Positions 51,873 through 59,040 of a stretch of 64,000 bases of DNA are shown here, one piece after another (within the stretch, counting starts at the first letter, position 1; every line of letters starts with the position of its first letter). Below the pieces are notes generated by a model. That model saw only the letters and a list, made by a program, of their open reading frames with translations. It ran no database searches and had not been told where the DNA came from. The position numbers and the translations under genes are program-made. This stretch comes from Oscillospiraceae bacterium (GTDB lineage: Bacteria > Bacillota > Clostridia > Oscillospirales > Ruminococcaceae): contig JAFTVU010000003.1 in NCBI GenBank assembly GCA_017465665.1, positions 1 through 64,000 of the forward strand, written 5' to 3'.

Positions 51873-52274
51873 TCAAATTTCCTTTTCCGCGCTGTAAACC
51901 GTAATGGTTTCAGTCTCGCCGTCTGCTGTTACTTCAAAAACTGTCTTTACACGGTATGTGCCGCTTTCAAGATTGCTTACCTTGCCCGTAAGCGTTGCAG
52001 TACTGCCGTTGACAGTTTTTGTGCGTGTACCGCCAATAGTTTCCCAAGTCCACAGGAATCCATCCTTTTCAAGGGTTTGGGTTATTACTATTTTTGTAGT
52101 ACTGCCGCTATCATCTTTATAGGTACTTGTACAGGTTGCTGTTGTACCGGATATAACCAGTGAACTTGTTCTGATAGCTGAGCCCAAAGCAAACGTTCCT
52201 GCTTCAGCAAACGCTGACGCACCAAAAGCAAATACCATAACTATGGTAACAGCCAAAGATAAAAGCTTCTTCAT
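51873..52274 (-). CDS. Small secreted protein, unknown
   Basis: 133 residues with a signal peptide ending FGASAFA-E. The mature domain, about 110 residues, is Thr-rich with a regular beta-strand pattern and one immunoglobulin-like segment (SGTTATCTSTYKDDSG), suggesting a small beta-sandwich. No known family was recognised. It is first of three exported-protein genes lying downstream of ECF module 2, and could be a target or effector of that sigma factor (inference). Confidence 0.65.
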   Translation of the reverse strand: MKKLLSLAVTIVMVFAFGASAFAEAGTFALGSAIRTSSLVISGTTATCTSTYKDDSGSTTKIVITQTLEKDGFLWTWETIGGTRTKTVNGSTATLTGKVSNLESGTYRVKTVFEVTADGETETITVYSAEKEI

Positions 52275-52361
52275 TTTCTCACCGCCTTTCTTTTTTGAGG
52301 TCTCCCTCTATATCGTAAACAGCGGTTATAAAATGAGCATTACATATTTTTATAAAATATT

Positions 52362-53054
52362 TTAACTTTCGACTTTTTGTACAGCTTCAGCCAGTGAAAT
52401 TAGTTCATTTTTACTAATTTCATATCCCGAAATATAAAATACATATTTGTCGGTAGACCATATAACAGCATGGGTATTATTGTATGTTTCAAAATATATT
52501 CCTTGATATCCATTTATTACGATCTCCGTGGGCTGTACAATTGCATTTTCAGTGTTCAGGAATAACTGTTCGCTAAATTCTTTTGTTGTTTGTGAAAATG
52601 TAATTGAAATCGTAATATCACCATTTGGCTTGGAATAATTGACCATATTACAGTATTCGTGCTGTAAAATGACTTCAAAATCATACCCACTCATATCCGC
52701 ACCTATCCTGTATTCCTCTTCAAGAGTTTCAGGTGAATTTTCAATATCTGTGATATAAAGCATAGAATAAAGTGAGTTATCTTCAATTCTGTAATTCTCC
52801 CACAGCTTGTACACGGCAAACGTAGCGCCTGTGAGAAGCGCTGCAAGAATTATAACAAGCATTGCGGCAGTTATTGCCCGCTTTAACGGAATGCGCCTGC
52901 CTTGCAATTCAAAGACAGGCGGCGTGTATAAAAGCCTTTTCATTTTTTTGTTGAAGCGCAGGGAAAACCTATGATCGGATATCTTCTGATATTCAGCTAT
53001 CTCCCAAGTAAGAAAGTCCTGTAGAGCCATTGCGAAGATATCCTGTTCATTCAT
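52362..53054 (-). CDS. DUF4367-type anti-sigma partner (module 2)
   Basis: 230 residues. A cytoplasmic N-terminal domain of about 60 residues, one transmembrane helix (about 62-85) and an extracytoplasmic DUF4367-like domain ending VFYISGYEISKNELISLAEAV are present. Proteins of this type pair with ECF sigma factors in Firmicutes. ATG at 53054 is chosen: AAGGAG lies seven bases upstream, and the in-frame ATG at 53060 abuts that site. It overlaps the sigma gene by eight bases, so translation is coupled. Confidence 0.8.
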   Translation of the reverse strand: MNEQDIFAMALQDFLTWEIAEYQKISDHRFSLRFNKKMKRLLYTPPVFELQGRRIPLKRAITAAMLVIILAALLTGATFAVYKLWENYRIEDNSLYSMLYITDIENSPETLEEEYRIGADMSGYDFEVILQHEYCNMVNYSKPNGDITISITFSQTTKEFSEQLFLNTENAIVQPTEIVINGYQGIYFETYNNTHAVIWSTDKYVFYISGYEISKNELISLAEAVQKVES

Positions 53055-53580
53055 GTTCATTCTCCTTATCCATTTTTCTTAAAAGCTTCCTCGCCCTCAT
53101 CAAAGAGACCCGCACAGTGTTGATGTTCATATCCAGCATTTCGGATATCTCCTTTTCGGTCAGTCTGTAAGCATAATACAGCGTTGCGACATTTTTCAGC
53201 GCAGGAGAGAGCTTTCTGACATTCTCCAGTACATTTTCGTAACTGAGCCTGATCTCTGCTTCAGCTTCCACATCCTCTGAGGATGGAGTATTTTCGTCAA
53301 GCTCCTCCGTTTTACTGCTATGCTTGAGCATATTGAGTGCAATGCCCCTTACTATAATAACAAGGTAGGATACATTTTCATTACATGAATAACTGCGGAA
53401 TTTATTCAAATTTTTTATCACTCTTAAAAAAGCCTCATGAACAGCGTCCTCCGCAAGCTCCGAGTTATGCAATATCGAAACAGCAGTCTTGAACATAAGC
53501 TGCCTGTATTCATTATAAATAAACTCTACCAGATCTTTTTCTTCTTCTGATCCTACAGCAGAAAGCAGAAAGGAAAGCAC
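53047..53580 (-). CDS. ECF-type RNA polymerase sigma factor (module 2)
   Basis: 177 residues. Region 2 has HNSELAEDAVHEAFLRVIKNL, and region 4 has TEKEISEMLDMNINTVRVSLMRARKLL. No region 3 is present. Its sigma-A promoter at 53617-53645 lies about 35 bases upstream. The coupled downstream gene is its likely membrane anti-sigma factor. Neighbouring secreted-protein genes may belong to its regulon. Confidence 0.9.
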   Translation of the reverse strand: MLSFLLSAVGSEEEKDLVEFIYNEYRQLMFKTAVSILHNSELAEDAVHEAFLRVIKNLNKFRSYSCNENVSYLVIIVRGIALNMLKHSSKTEELDENTPSSEDVEAEAEIRLSYENVLENVRKLSPALKNVATLYYAYRLTEKEISEMLDMNINTVRVSLMRARKLLRKMDKENEHE

Positions 53581-53616
53581 AGATGATCACCGCCGTTTTA
53601 TATACTATATACATTC

Positions 53617-53645
53617 ATTATAATACCGACAGTTCATTTTTGCAA
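53617..53645 (-). promoter_or_regulatory. Sigma-A promoter of ECF module 2
   Basis: Minus strand -35 TTGCAA (53640-53645), 17 bases, -10 TATAAT (53617-53622). Confidence 0.78.
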
Positions 53646-53654
53646 CACAAAATT

Positions 53655-53682
53655 GACCCCTGCAGGATATCCCGCAGGGGTC
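53655..53682 (-). terminator. Terminator of the GH130 gene
   Basis: GACCCCTGC (53655-53663) / GCAGGGGTC (53674-53682), loop AGGATATCCC, followed on the minus strand by AATTTTG. The module 2 promoter begins only ten bases further on. Confidence 0.85.
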
Positions 53683-53696
53683 GGAGGTTTATTTGA

Positions 53697-54698
53697 TTAG
53701 AAATACTTGTTGGAGTGAGCCTTAACGTACTCAACAACTTCCTCAGCGTAGCAGAATGCCATGGAAACGCAGGTATCTGCACAGCCGTAGTAGATAGCGA
53801 TTCTGCCTGTATCCTTATCGCACAGTGCAGCGCAGGGGAATGTAACGTTCTGAACGTCGCCTACGCACTCGTAGTACTCTCTGGGGTTCAGCAGGTACTC
53901 CTTGCAGCGATACTTAACCTTCCAGGGCTGATCCTTGTCGAGAATGCAAGCGCCGAAGCTGTAAACGAAGCCGTTGCAGCTCTCCAGAACGCCGTGGTAG
54001 AATACCAGCCAGCCCTCGCTTGTCTCGATCGGGATAGGACCTGCACCGATCTTCTTGGACTCCCAGCCCTTATCGGGAGCCATAACGTGTCTGTGCTTGC
54101 CCCAGTATGTCATATCCTTGGAGTGAGACAGGTACATATCGCCGAAAGGTGTATGACCACTGTCAGAAGGACGGGAGAACATTACGTACTCGCCATTGAT
54201 CTTTCTGGGGAACAGAACGCCGTTTCTGTTGAAGGGGAGATATGCATTTTCACACTGGTGGAACTCCTTGAAGTCCTTTGTCCAGCCCACACCGATTGTA
54301 GGCTTCCAGCCGTAAGCGTTGCACCATGTGATCCAGTATCTGTCCTCGATCCATACGCAGCGGGGATCGTAGCCGTACTGCCAGGGATTAGCCTCAGCAG
54401 CGGAAGGATCATCGTTGATCCACTCAACCTTTTCAGGGTTGATGTTCCAGTGGATACCGTCCTCGGAGAAACCAGCGTGGATAGCCATGTTTCTCTCCTT
54501 ATCGTCTACACGGAAAACGCCTGCAAACTTGCCCTCAAAGGGAACAACCGCAGAGTTGAAGATGGAGTTGCTTGTGGGAAGCAGATCGCGGGGGATGATG
54601 GGGTTAGCGTCATAGCGCCAAACTACATCCTTGCAGCCCTCGGGACGATCCATCCAAGGCATATTGGGAATGCTCTGACCGATGATTTCTAAGCTCAT
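53697..54698 (-). CDS. GH130 beta-mannoside phosphorylase (RaMP2-like)
   Basis: 333 residues, cytoplasmic, a five-bladed propeller enzyme. Family residues include [14 protein letters not shown], the catalytic aspartate region YDPRCVW (Asp111) and [19 protein letters not shown]. It matches the subgroup containing Ruminococcus albus 4-beta-mannooligosaccharide phosphorylase, which releases mannose 1-phosphate from mannooligosaccharides. Exact substrate length cannot be read. The gene stands alone, without mannosylglucose phosphorylase or epimerase next to it. Its strongly biased codons and good promoter suggest high expression. Confidence 0.9.
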   Translation of the reverse strand: MSLEIIGQSIPNMPWMDRPEGCKDVVWRYDANPIIPRDLLPTSNSIFNSAVVPFEGKFAGVFRVDDKERNMAIHAGFSEDGIHWNINPEKVEWINDDPSAAEANPWQYGYDPRCVWIEDRYWITWCNAYGWKPTIGVGWTKDFKEFHQCENAYLPFNRNGVLFPRKINGEYVMFSRPSDSGHTPFGDMYLSHSKDMTYWGKHRHVMAPDKGWESKKIGAGPIPIETSEGWLVFYHGVLESCNGFVYSFGACILDKDQPWKVKYRCKEYLLNPREYYECVGDVQNVTFPCAALCDKDTGRIAIYYGCADTCVSMAFCYAEEVVEYVKAHSNKYF

Positions 54699-54772
54699 GT
54701 TCTTTACCTCTCTGAATAAATTTATTGATCCATTTGATACACACGGCTACCCCGTATGTACCTGTTGTGTTA

Positions 54773-54801
54773 AGTATATCAAATAATACCGAATAATTCA
54801 A
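54773..54801 (-). promoter_or_regulatory. Promoter of the GH130 gene
   Basis: Minus strand -35 TTGAAT (54796-54801), 17 bases, -10 TATACT (54773-54778), about 75 bases before the ATG. Confidence 0.72.
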
Positions 54802-54841
54802 TAGTCTTTTTGGATAAATCTTTCAAGATGTTTTAGTGTAT

Positions 54842-54885
54842 GATTACTTAAAAAACGTTACTTAATAAAGCATTATTTAAGTAAC
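54842..54885. repeat. Triple TTACTTAA motif upstream of the GH130 promoter
   Basis: GATTACTTAA (54842-54851), then a perfect 9-bp inverted repeat GTTACTTAA (54857-54865) / TTAAGTAAC (54877-54885). It lies 41-84 bases upstream of the GH130 -35 and is a candidate activator site. The remaining gap to HPr is AT-rich with a small ATTCTG/CAGAAT hairpin near 55058-55076 and no gene seen. Confidence 0.5.
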
Positions 54886-55112
54886 TAAAAAATCAGATAT
54901 TCTGCATATCATTTTTATGACCAATATTATATATGGTATACCCGATCAAGCGGAAAGGCGAATAATGGCGAATGTTGAAAATAAATGGATATGTTGATTA
55001 TTATGTTGAAAAGTTTTTGTCTAAAATAAACAATACCCGACAAAAAACATCGTGAATTATTCTGCAAAAAACAGAATTTCGGCATTAATAACAACAAAAT
55101 CGGAAAATGGTG

Positions 55113-55141
55113 TTGACGAAAATTATTTTTTTGGATATACT
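55113..55141 (+). promoter_or_regulatory. Sigma-A promoter of ptsH-like gene
   Basis: -35 TTGACG (55113-55118), 17-base spacer, -10 TATACT (55136-55141). The leader of about 120 bases contains a CAGC/GCTG hairpin near 55160-55175. Confidence 0.78.
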
Positions 55142-55267
55142 AAAACCAAGAGATAAAACAGCCTCGTGCTGTGCTCTGATAATTTGTTTTAGCAATATTT
55201 AAGTTCATCAAAGCAAAAGAAAGTAGTATTCAGTACAGGCAAATATTTTATAACGGAGGATTTCACC

Positions 55268-55531
55268 ATGTGCATGAAAGACATCGAAGTTAAAAACCAG
55301 GTAGGTCTGCACGCTAGACCCGCAACATTCTTCATCCAGAAGGCTAACGAGTTCAAGTCTTCTATCTGGGTAGAGAAGGAAGAGCGCAGAGTAAACGCTA
55401 AGTCCCTGCTCGGTATCCTTTCCCTTGGTATCGTAGGCGGCGCTAACATCCGCATCATTGCTGACGGTTCCGATGAGCAGCTCGCTGTTGACGGTCTGGT
55501 TAAGCTGGTAGAGAGCGGCTTCGCAGAGTAA
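55268..55531 (+). CDS. ptsH: HPr family phosphocarrier protein
   Basis: 87 residues. His15 in GLHARPA is the phosphoenolpyruvate-dependent site, and Ser46 in NAKSLLGILSL is the HPr-kinase site used in catabolite control, so this is HPr and not the His-less Crh. No enzyme I gene is adjacent; HPr alone occurs in several Clostridia. The start is ATG at 55268 with GGAGG; ATG at 55274 is an alternative that would shift numbering by two. Confidence 0.95.
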   Translation: MCMKDIEVKNQVGLHARPATFFIQKANEFKSSIWVEKEERRVNAKSLLGILSLGIVGGANIRIIADGSDEQLAVDGLVKLVESGFAE

Positions 55532-55575
55532 TCGATATATTTGTTTTGTAAATTGCCGCAGCAATGCGGACGGCA

Positions 55576-55613
55576 GGGCAGAGAACGGCTTTGGCTAGAT
55601 CTCTGCCCTTTTT
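55576..55613 (+). terminator. Terminator of HPr gene
   Basis: GGGCAGAGA (55576-55584) / TCTCTGCCC (55600-55608) with TTTTT. Confidence 0.93.
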
Positions 55614-55631
55614 GTTTTCCCGGAGGAACAA

Positions 55632-56345
55632 ATGAAAAAAGCATTTCTTACAGCGGTACTTGCTTCGTTGATGGCACTCAGCGGCTGTGCTCCGTCTATG
55701 CCCGAGGGCTATGATACAGTAAGAGCTTCAAAGGACAAATACGAGACGCTGGACAGCGCCCGCGCAATAATGACAGATCTGTCCACAGGCGAGCAGATAA
55801 TGGAATTTACTTTCTTTATCAACCCTAAGGACGAGATGGTGCTCTCCTACTACGGCAAGGACGGAGAAAATGAGATGTACGCCTACAGCAACGGTGCAGA
55901 GTACTTTTACAAGGACTCAGGCGATGAGCTGTGGTCCGTTATCTCTTCAAGCGACGAAAACTACATATATAATATATATAACCGCGAATACCGTTATCCC
56001 TATGCCGAGGGCGGCATCTTCTTTCTCGACGGTGGCTCGGTAGAGAGCGCTGAGGTCACCAGTAACAGTGACGGCTCCTGCGTGGTGGAATACTCCTACA
56101 ACGCTGACAAGCTCAACCGCTCTACCAAAGGCATCCTTGAGGGCGTGGAGAGCTTTTCATCGCTCACCACCACATTCATCATCGATCCCGACGGCTTCAT
56201 TACGGAATTCACAGAAAAGGGCACAGTCACCGATACCGAGGGGCTGACTCAGGATGTCAATATGAGCATCAAAATAGATATGATGAATGAGGTCTACGAC
56301 ATCCCGTACCCTGTTGACAGACTTGATAAGTCAGGAGAAAACTGA
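55632..56345 (+). CDS. Putative lipoprotein, unknown function
   Basis: 237 residues. A lipoprotein signal with lipobox LSGC (Cys about residue 19) is followed by an acidic beta-rich domain (motifs EYFYKDSGDELWSVIS and TTTFIIDPDGFITEF) of the kind seen in LolA-like or DUF6612-like lipoproteins; this is only resemblance. It begins 19 bases after the HPr terminator, and no separate promoter was identified, so it may depend on read-through. Confidence 0.68.
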   Translation: MKKAFLTAVLASLMALSGCAPSMPEGYDTVRASKDKYETLDSARAIMTDLSTGEQIMEFTFFINPKDEMVLSYYGKDGENEMYAYSNGAEYFYKDSGDELWSVISSSDENYIYNIYNREYRYPYAEGGIFFLDGGSVESAEVTSNSDGSCVVEYSYNADKLNRSTKGILEGVESFSSLTTTFIIDPDGFITEFTEKGTVTDTEGLTQDVNMSIKIDMMNEVYDIPYPVDRLDKSGEN

Positions 56346-56416
56346 CAATTCCGCCTACGTTTTTGTGATATATTACAGTTGGTTTGCTTTGCAATTGTAC
56401 ACATATCACAAAAAAG

Positions 56417-56478
56417 ACGTTCAAAAGGTTACAAAACGGTTACAAAAGGTTGCAAAAGTATTACAAAGATGGTATACT
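56417..56478 (+). promoter_or_regulatory. Helically phased direct repeats over the promoter of the M23 gene
   Basis: GGTTACAAAA (56427-56436), GGTTACAAAA (56438-56447), GGTTGCAAAA (56448-56457) and TATTACAAAG (56459-56468) repeat at 10-11 bp, with a weaker copy before (56417-56426). The third repeat contains the -35 TTGCAA (56450-56455), followed by a 17-base spacer and -10 TATACT (56473-56478). On the other strand they read TGTAAC/TGTAAT spaced by four to five bases, like WalR or PhoP boxes. Confidence 0.72.
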
Positions 56479-56510
56479 TGTAAAAGACATTTTGATTAAA
56501 GACTCGCTTC

Positions 56511-56546
56511 GCAGATAATACTGAGGATATTCCCGATATTATCTGC
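56511..56546 (+). other. Leader hairpin of the M23 gene
   Basis: A perfect 10-bp stem GCAGATAATA (56511-56520) / TATTATCTGC (56537-56546), with inner GGATATTCC, about 40 bases before the start codon. There is no T-tract. Confidence 0.6.
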
Positions 56547-56584
56547 ATTCGTTTGTAACCATATATATTATCAAAGGAGGAAAC

Positions 56585-58354
56585 ATGGTTTCCGAAAAAG
56601 AAAAGCAGAATATCACTGCTAATGATAACGATTCCAAAAGCAGTGTATATAACGCTATGTATAATTTCGGAGAATATATATTCTCTGTATTCATACATAT
56701 CATTACAGGGATCAAAAGATCGTTCCTCGCATTCATCGACCGAAACGAGGCCCGCATACAGGCTGTGGCAAAAGCAGTAGGCGGCTGGTTCAAAAAGCTT
56801 GGCGCTTCACTTGCGCGGCCCTTTGTCCGCTGGCAGAAAGCAATGAAGCTCGGCATGACCGTAGTGAACAGAATAAAGCAGGAAAAAGGCACAGGCGCAG
56901 CGGCGCTGGCGGTGATAAGAAATATAGGCAGAGCGCTTTTCGGCAAAAGAGGTCTTGCCTATTCCCTGTTCAACTATGCGCTGCCTATCGTATGCATGGT
57001 GATATTTTTTAATATAGTATCCTATGCCAACAGCATGACATACGCGCTGAAGCTTACGGTGAACGGTGATTTCATCGGCTACGTCAATAATGAGACCGTA
57101 TTCACCGAAGCGGAACGCATAGTTCAGCAGCGTATCAGCTACATGGAAAACAATACGGAGATCGTAACGTTCACCCCCTCATATCAGCTGGAGATGGCAG
57201 GCGTAAACGATTCTCTCACAAAGTATCAGCTTGCGGATAAGCTGCTTGCTTCCATGGGCGCAGAGATCGAGCACGCATACGGTCTGTATATCGGCAATGC
57301 GTTCTACGGTGCTCTGACAGAAAAGGACAAGATAGACGCAACGCTGGACAGCCTGCTGGATGTATACCGCACAGGCTCCCCGAATGAAACAGTGGCATTT
57401 GAAAGCACGATAACCTACGAGCCAGGTCTTTATCTCTCCGAAAGTATCGTGGATGAGGATGATATCATCAAAACCATCACCTCCAAAAAGAATGTAGCGA
57501 CCTATTATACCGCCGTATCGGGAGATTCCCCCATTGCTATAACCGATAAGCTCGGCATGACGATATCAGAAATGGCAGCGCTTAACCCGGGATTTTCCGA
57601 AACAACGATGGTATATATCGGCGATAAGTTCCTGATAACTCAGGAAGAGCCTTATCTTGCCGTTACCGTAACAAGAACAGAGATCTACAACGAAAATACA
57701 CCTTACGAAACCGAATACTATGATGACAGCACGAAATATCAGGGTTCAAGCGTAGTTACTCAGGACGGCGAATACGGCATTGATCGTGTTACCGCGGATG
57801 TTTCCTACATCAACGGCGTTGAGGTACGCAGAAAGGTACTTAACCGCGTTACCGTTGAAGACCCCACACCTAAGCAGGTTGCGATGGGCACAAAGGCTCC
57901 GCCTACCGATGCAGATTACAGCATTCAGGATGTAGAGGTGGGACAGATGTACTGGCCTGTAGGCGGTGCAAACGGCGGTCTTATCAGTGAGATGCCTTAC
58001 GGCTACGGCGGATATTACGGACATAAGGGTCTGGATATCTCCGCAAGCTATGGAACTCCCATCTATGCGGCAGACAGCGGAACAGTCATCCTGTCAAAGT
58101 GGTACGGAGATTACGGCAACTGCATAATGATAGAGCACGATAACGGTATAGTTACCCTTTACGGACACGCAAGCTACCTGCACGTTTATGCGGGGCAGCG
58201 TGTAACGCAGGGTCAGCAGATAGCGGATGTGGGCTCTACGGGACGTTCCACAGGTAACCACCTGCACTTTGAGGTGCGTATAAACGGCGTATGCATGAAC
58301 CCGATCAATTATCTGCCCGAGCACGAATTTGCTTCATGGTGTGTACGCTATTAA
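56585..58354 (+). CDS. LysM-G5-M23 peptidoglycan endopeptidase
   Basis: 589 residues. A long basic cytoplasmic region and a transmembrane helix (about 133-155) precede an extracellular coil, a LysM motif (about 303-348), a G5 domain (about 357-435) and a C-terminal M23/LytM domain. The zinc and catalytic residues are intact: His480 and Asp484 in HKGLD, a His in LYGHAS, and His559/His561 in HLHFE. It should cut peptidoglycan cross-links while tethered to the membrane. Control by the repeated WalR/PhoP-like boxes upstream is inferred. A terminator follows. Confidence 0.93.
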   Translation: MVSEKEKQNITANDNDSKSSVYNAMYNFGEYIFSVFIHIITGIKRSFLAFIDRNEARIQAVAKAVGGWFKKLGASLARPFVRWQKAMKLGMTVVNRIKQEKGTGAAALAVIRNIGRALFGKRGLAYSLFNYALPIVCMVIFFNIVSYANSMTYALKLTVNGDFIGYVNNETVFTEAERIVQQRISYMENNTEIVTFTPSYQLEMAGVNDSLTKYQLADKLLASMGAEIEHAYGLYIGNAFYGALTEKDKIDATLDSLLDVYRTGSPNETVAFESTITYEPGLYLSESIVDEDDIIKTITSKKNVATYYTAVSGDSPIAITDKLGMTISEMAALNPGFSETTMVYIGDKFLITQEEPYLAVTVTRTEIYNENTPYETEYYDDSTKYQGSSVVTQDGEYGIDRVTADVSYINGVEVRRKVLNRVTVEDPTPKQVAMGTKAPPTDADYSIQDVEVGQMYWPVGGANGGLISEMPYGYGGYYGHKGLDISASYGTPIYAADSGTVILSKWYGDYGNCIMIEHDNGIVTLYGHASYLHVYAGQRVTQGQQIADVGSTGRSTGNHLHFEVRINGVCMNPINYLPEHEFASWCVRY

Positions 58355-58360
58355 CAATTT

Positions 58361-58392
58361 ATCCTCCCCAAAATGCTTGGGGAGGATTTTTG
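58361..58392 (+). terminator. Terminator of the M23 gene
   Basis: A perfect 11-bp stem ATCCTCCCCAA (58361-58371) / TTGGGGAGGAT (58377-58387) with loop AATGC and TTTTGG following. Confidence 0.93.
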
Positions 58393-58403
58393 GTATTTCC
58401 TGC

Positions 58404-58426
58404 AACCGCAGATATTTTTCTCCGTC
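58404..58426 (+). promoter_or_regulatory. Candidate ECF-type promoter of sigma module 3
   Basis: TGCAACC with AAC at 58404-58406, 16 bases, CGTC at 58423-58426. This is the AAC-N16-CGTC layout of many ECF promoters, and no sigma-A promoter is apparent in the gap, so autoregulation by the sigma factor encoded next is likely. Confidence 0.6.
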
Positions 58427-58488
58427 TTTATGTATGAGCTCAAAACTAAGGCAGACAGCTCCCTGAACTGCCGAAGGGGGAATAGAAT

Positions 58489-59040
58489 ATGACAGATCAA
58501 GAGATAGTACGGCTGTATCTTGAACGCAGCGAGAACGCTATATCCGAAACAAAGGCAGCCTATGGCAGACTGCTCCGCAGCGTAGCCTACAATATACTTC
58601 AAAACGCGCAGGACGCGGAGGAGTGCGAGAACGAGACCTGCCTCAAGGCATGGAACAGCATACCGCCAAACAAGCCGCAGAGGCTGTGTGCATACCTGTG
58701 CAAGATAGCGCACAGGCTGGCGCTGGACAGGTATGACTACAACACCGCCGCCAAGCGCAGCGGCAGTATACCTCTGGATGAGCTGGAGGAGTGCATAGCC
58801 TCTGCTTACAGCGCAGAGGACAGGCTGACCGCCACAGCTCTCGGAGAGCTGCTGAACAGCTTTCTCGGCTCCCGCGATTACGATACGCGCGTTATATTCA
58901 TGCGCCGTTTCTGGTTCGGAGAGAGCATCTCGGAGATAGCAAAGAACCTACACGCCACCGAAAGCATGGTGAAATCCCGCATATCCCGCACATTGAAACA
59001 GCTGCGGGAATTCCTCAAAAAGGAGGGCTATGATATATGA
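58489..59040 (+). CDS. ECF-type RNA polymerase sigma factor (module 3)
   Basis: 183 residues. Region 2 has LQNAQDAEECENETCLKAWNSI, and region 4 has FGESISEIAKNLHATESMVKSRISRTLKQLR. AAGGGGG precedes the ATG. Its stop codon overlaps the next ATG (ATGA), so it is translationally coupled with the 1233-residue LytM membrane protein. An ECF-style promoter upstream suggests positive autoregulation. Confidence 0.92.
   Translation: MTDQEIVRLYLERSENAISETKAAYGRLLRSVAYNILQNAQDAEECENETCLKAWNSIPPNKPQRLCAYLCKIAHRLALDRYDYNTAAKRSGSIPLDELEECIASAYSAEDRLTATALGELLNSFLGSRDYDTRVIFMRRFWFGESISEIAKNLHATESMVKSRISRTLKQLREFLKKEGYDI

Noticed and set aside
56417..56468. Short CRISPR-like direct repeats
   Set aside because: The units are only 10-11 bp without spacers of constant length, and they overlap a promoter. 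They fit regulator boxes, not a CRISPR array.
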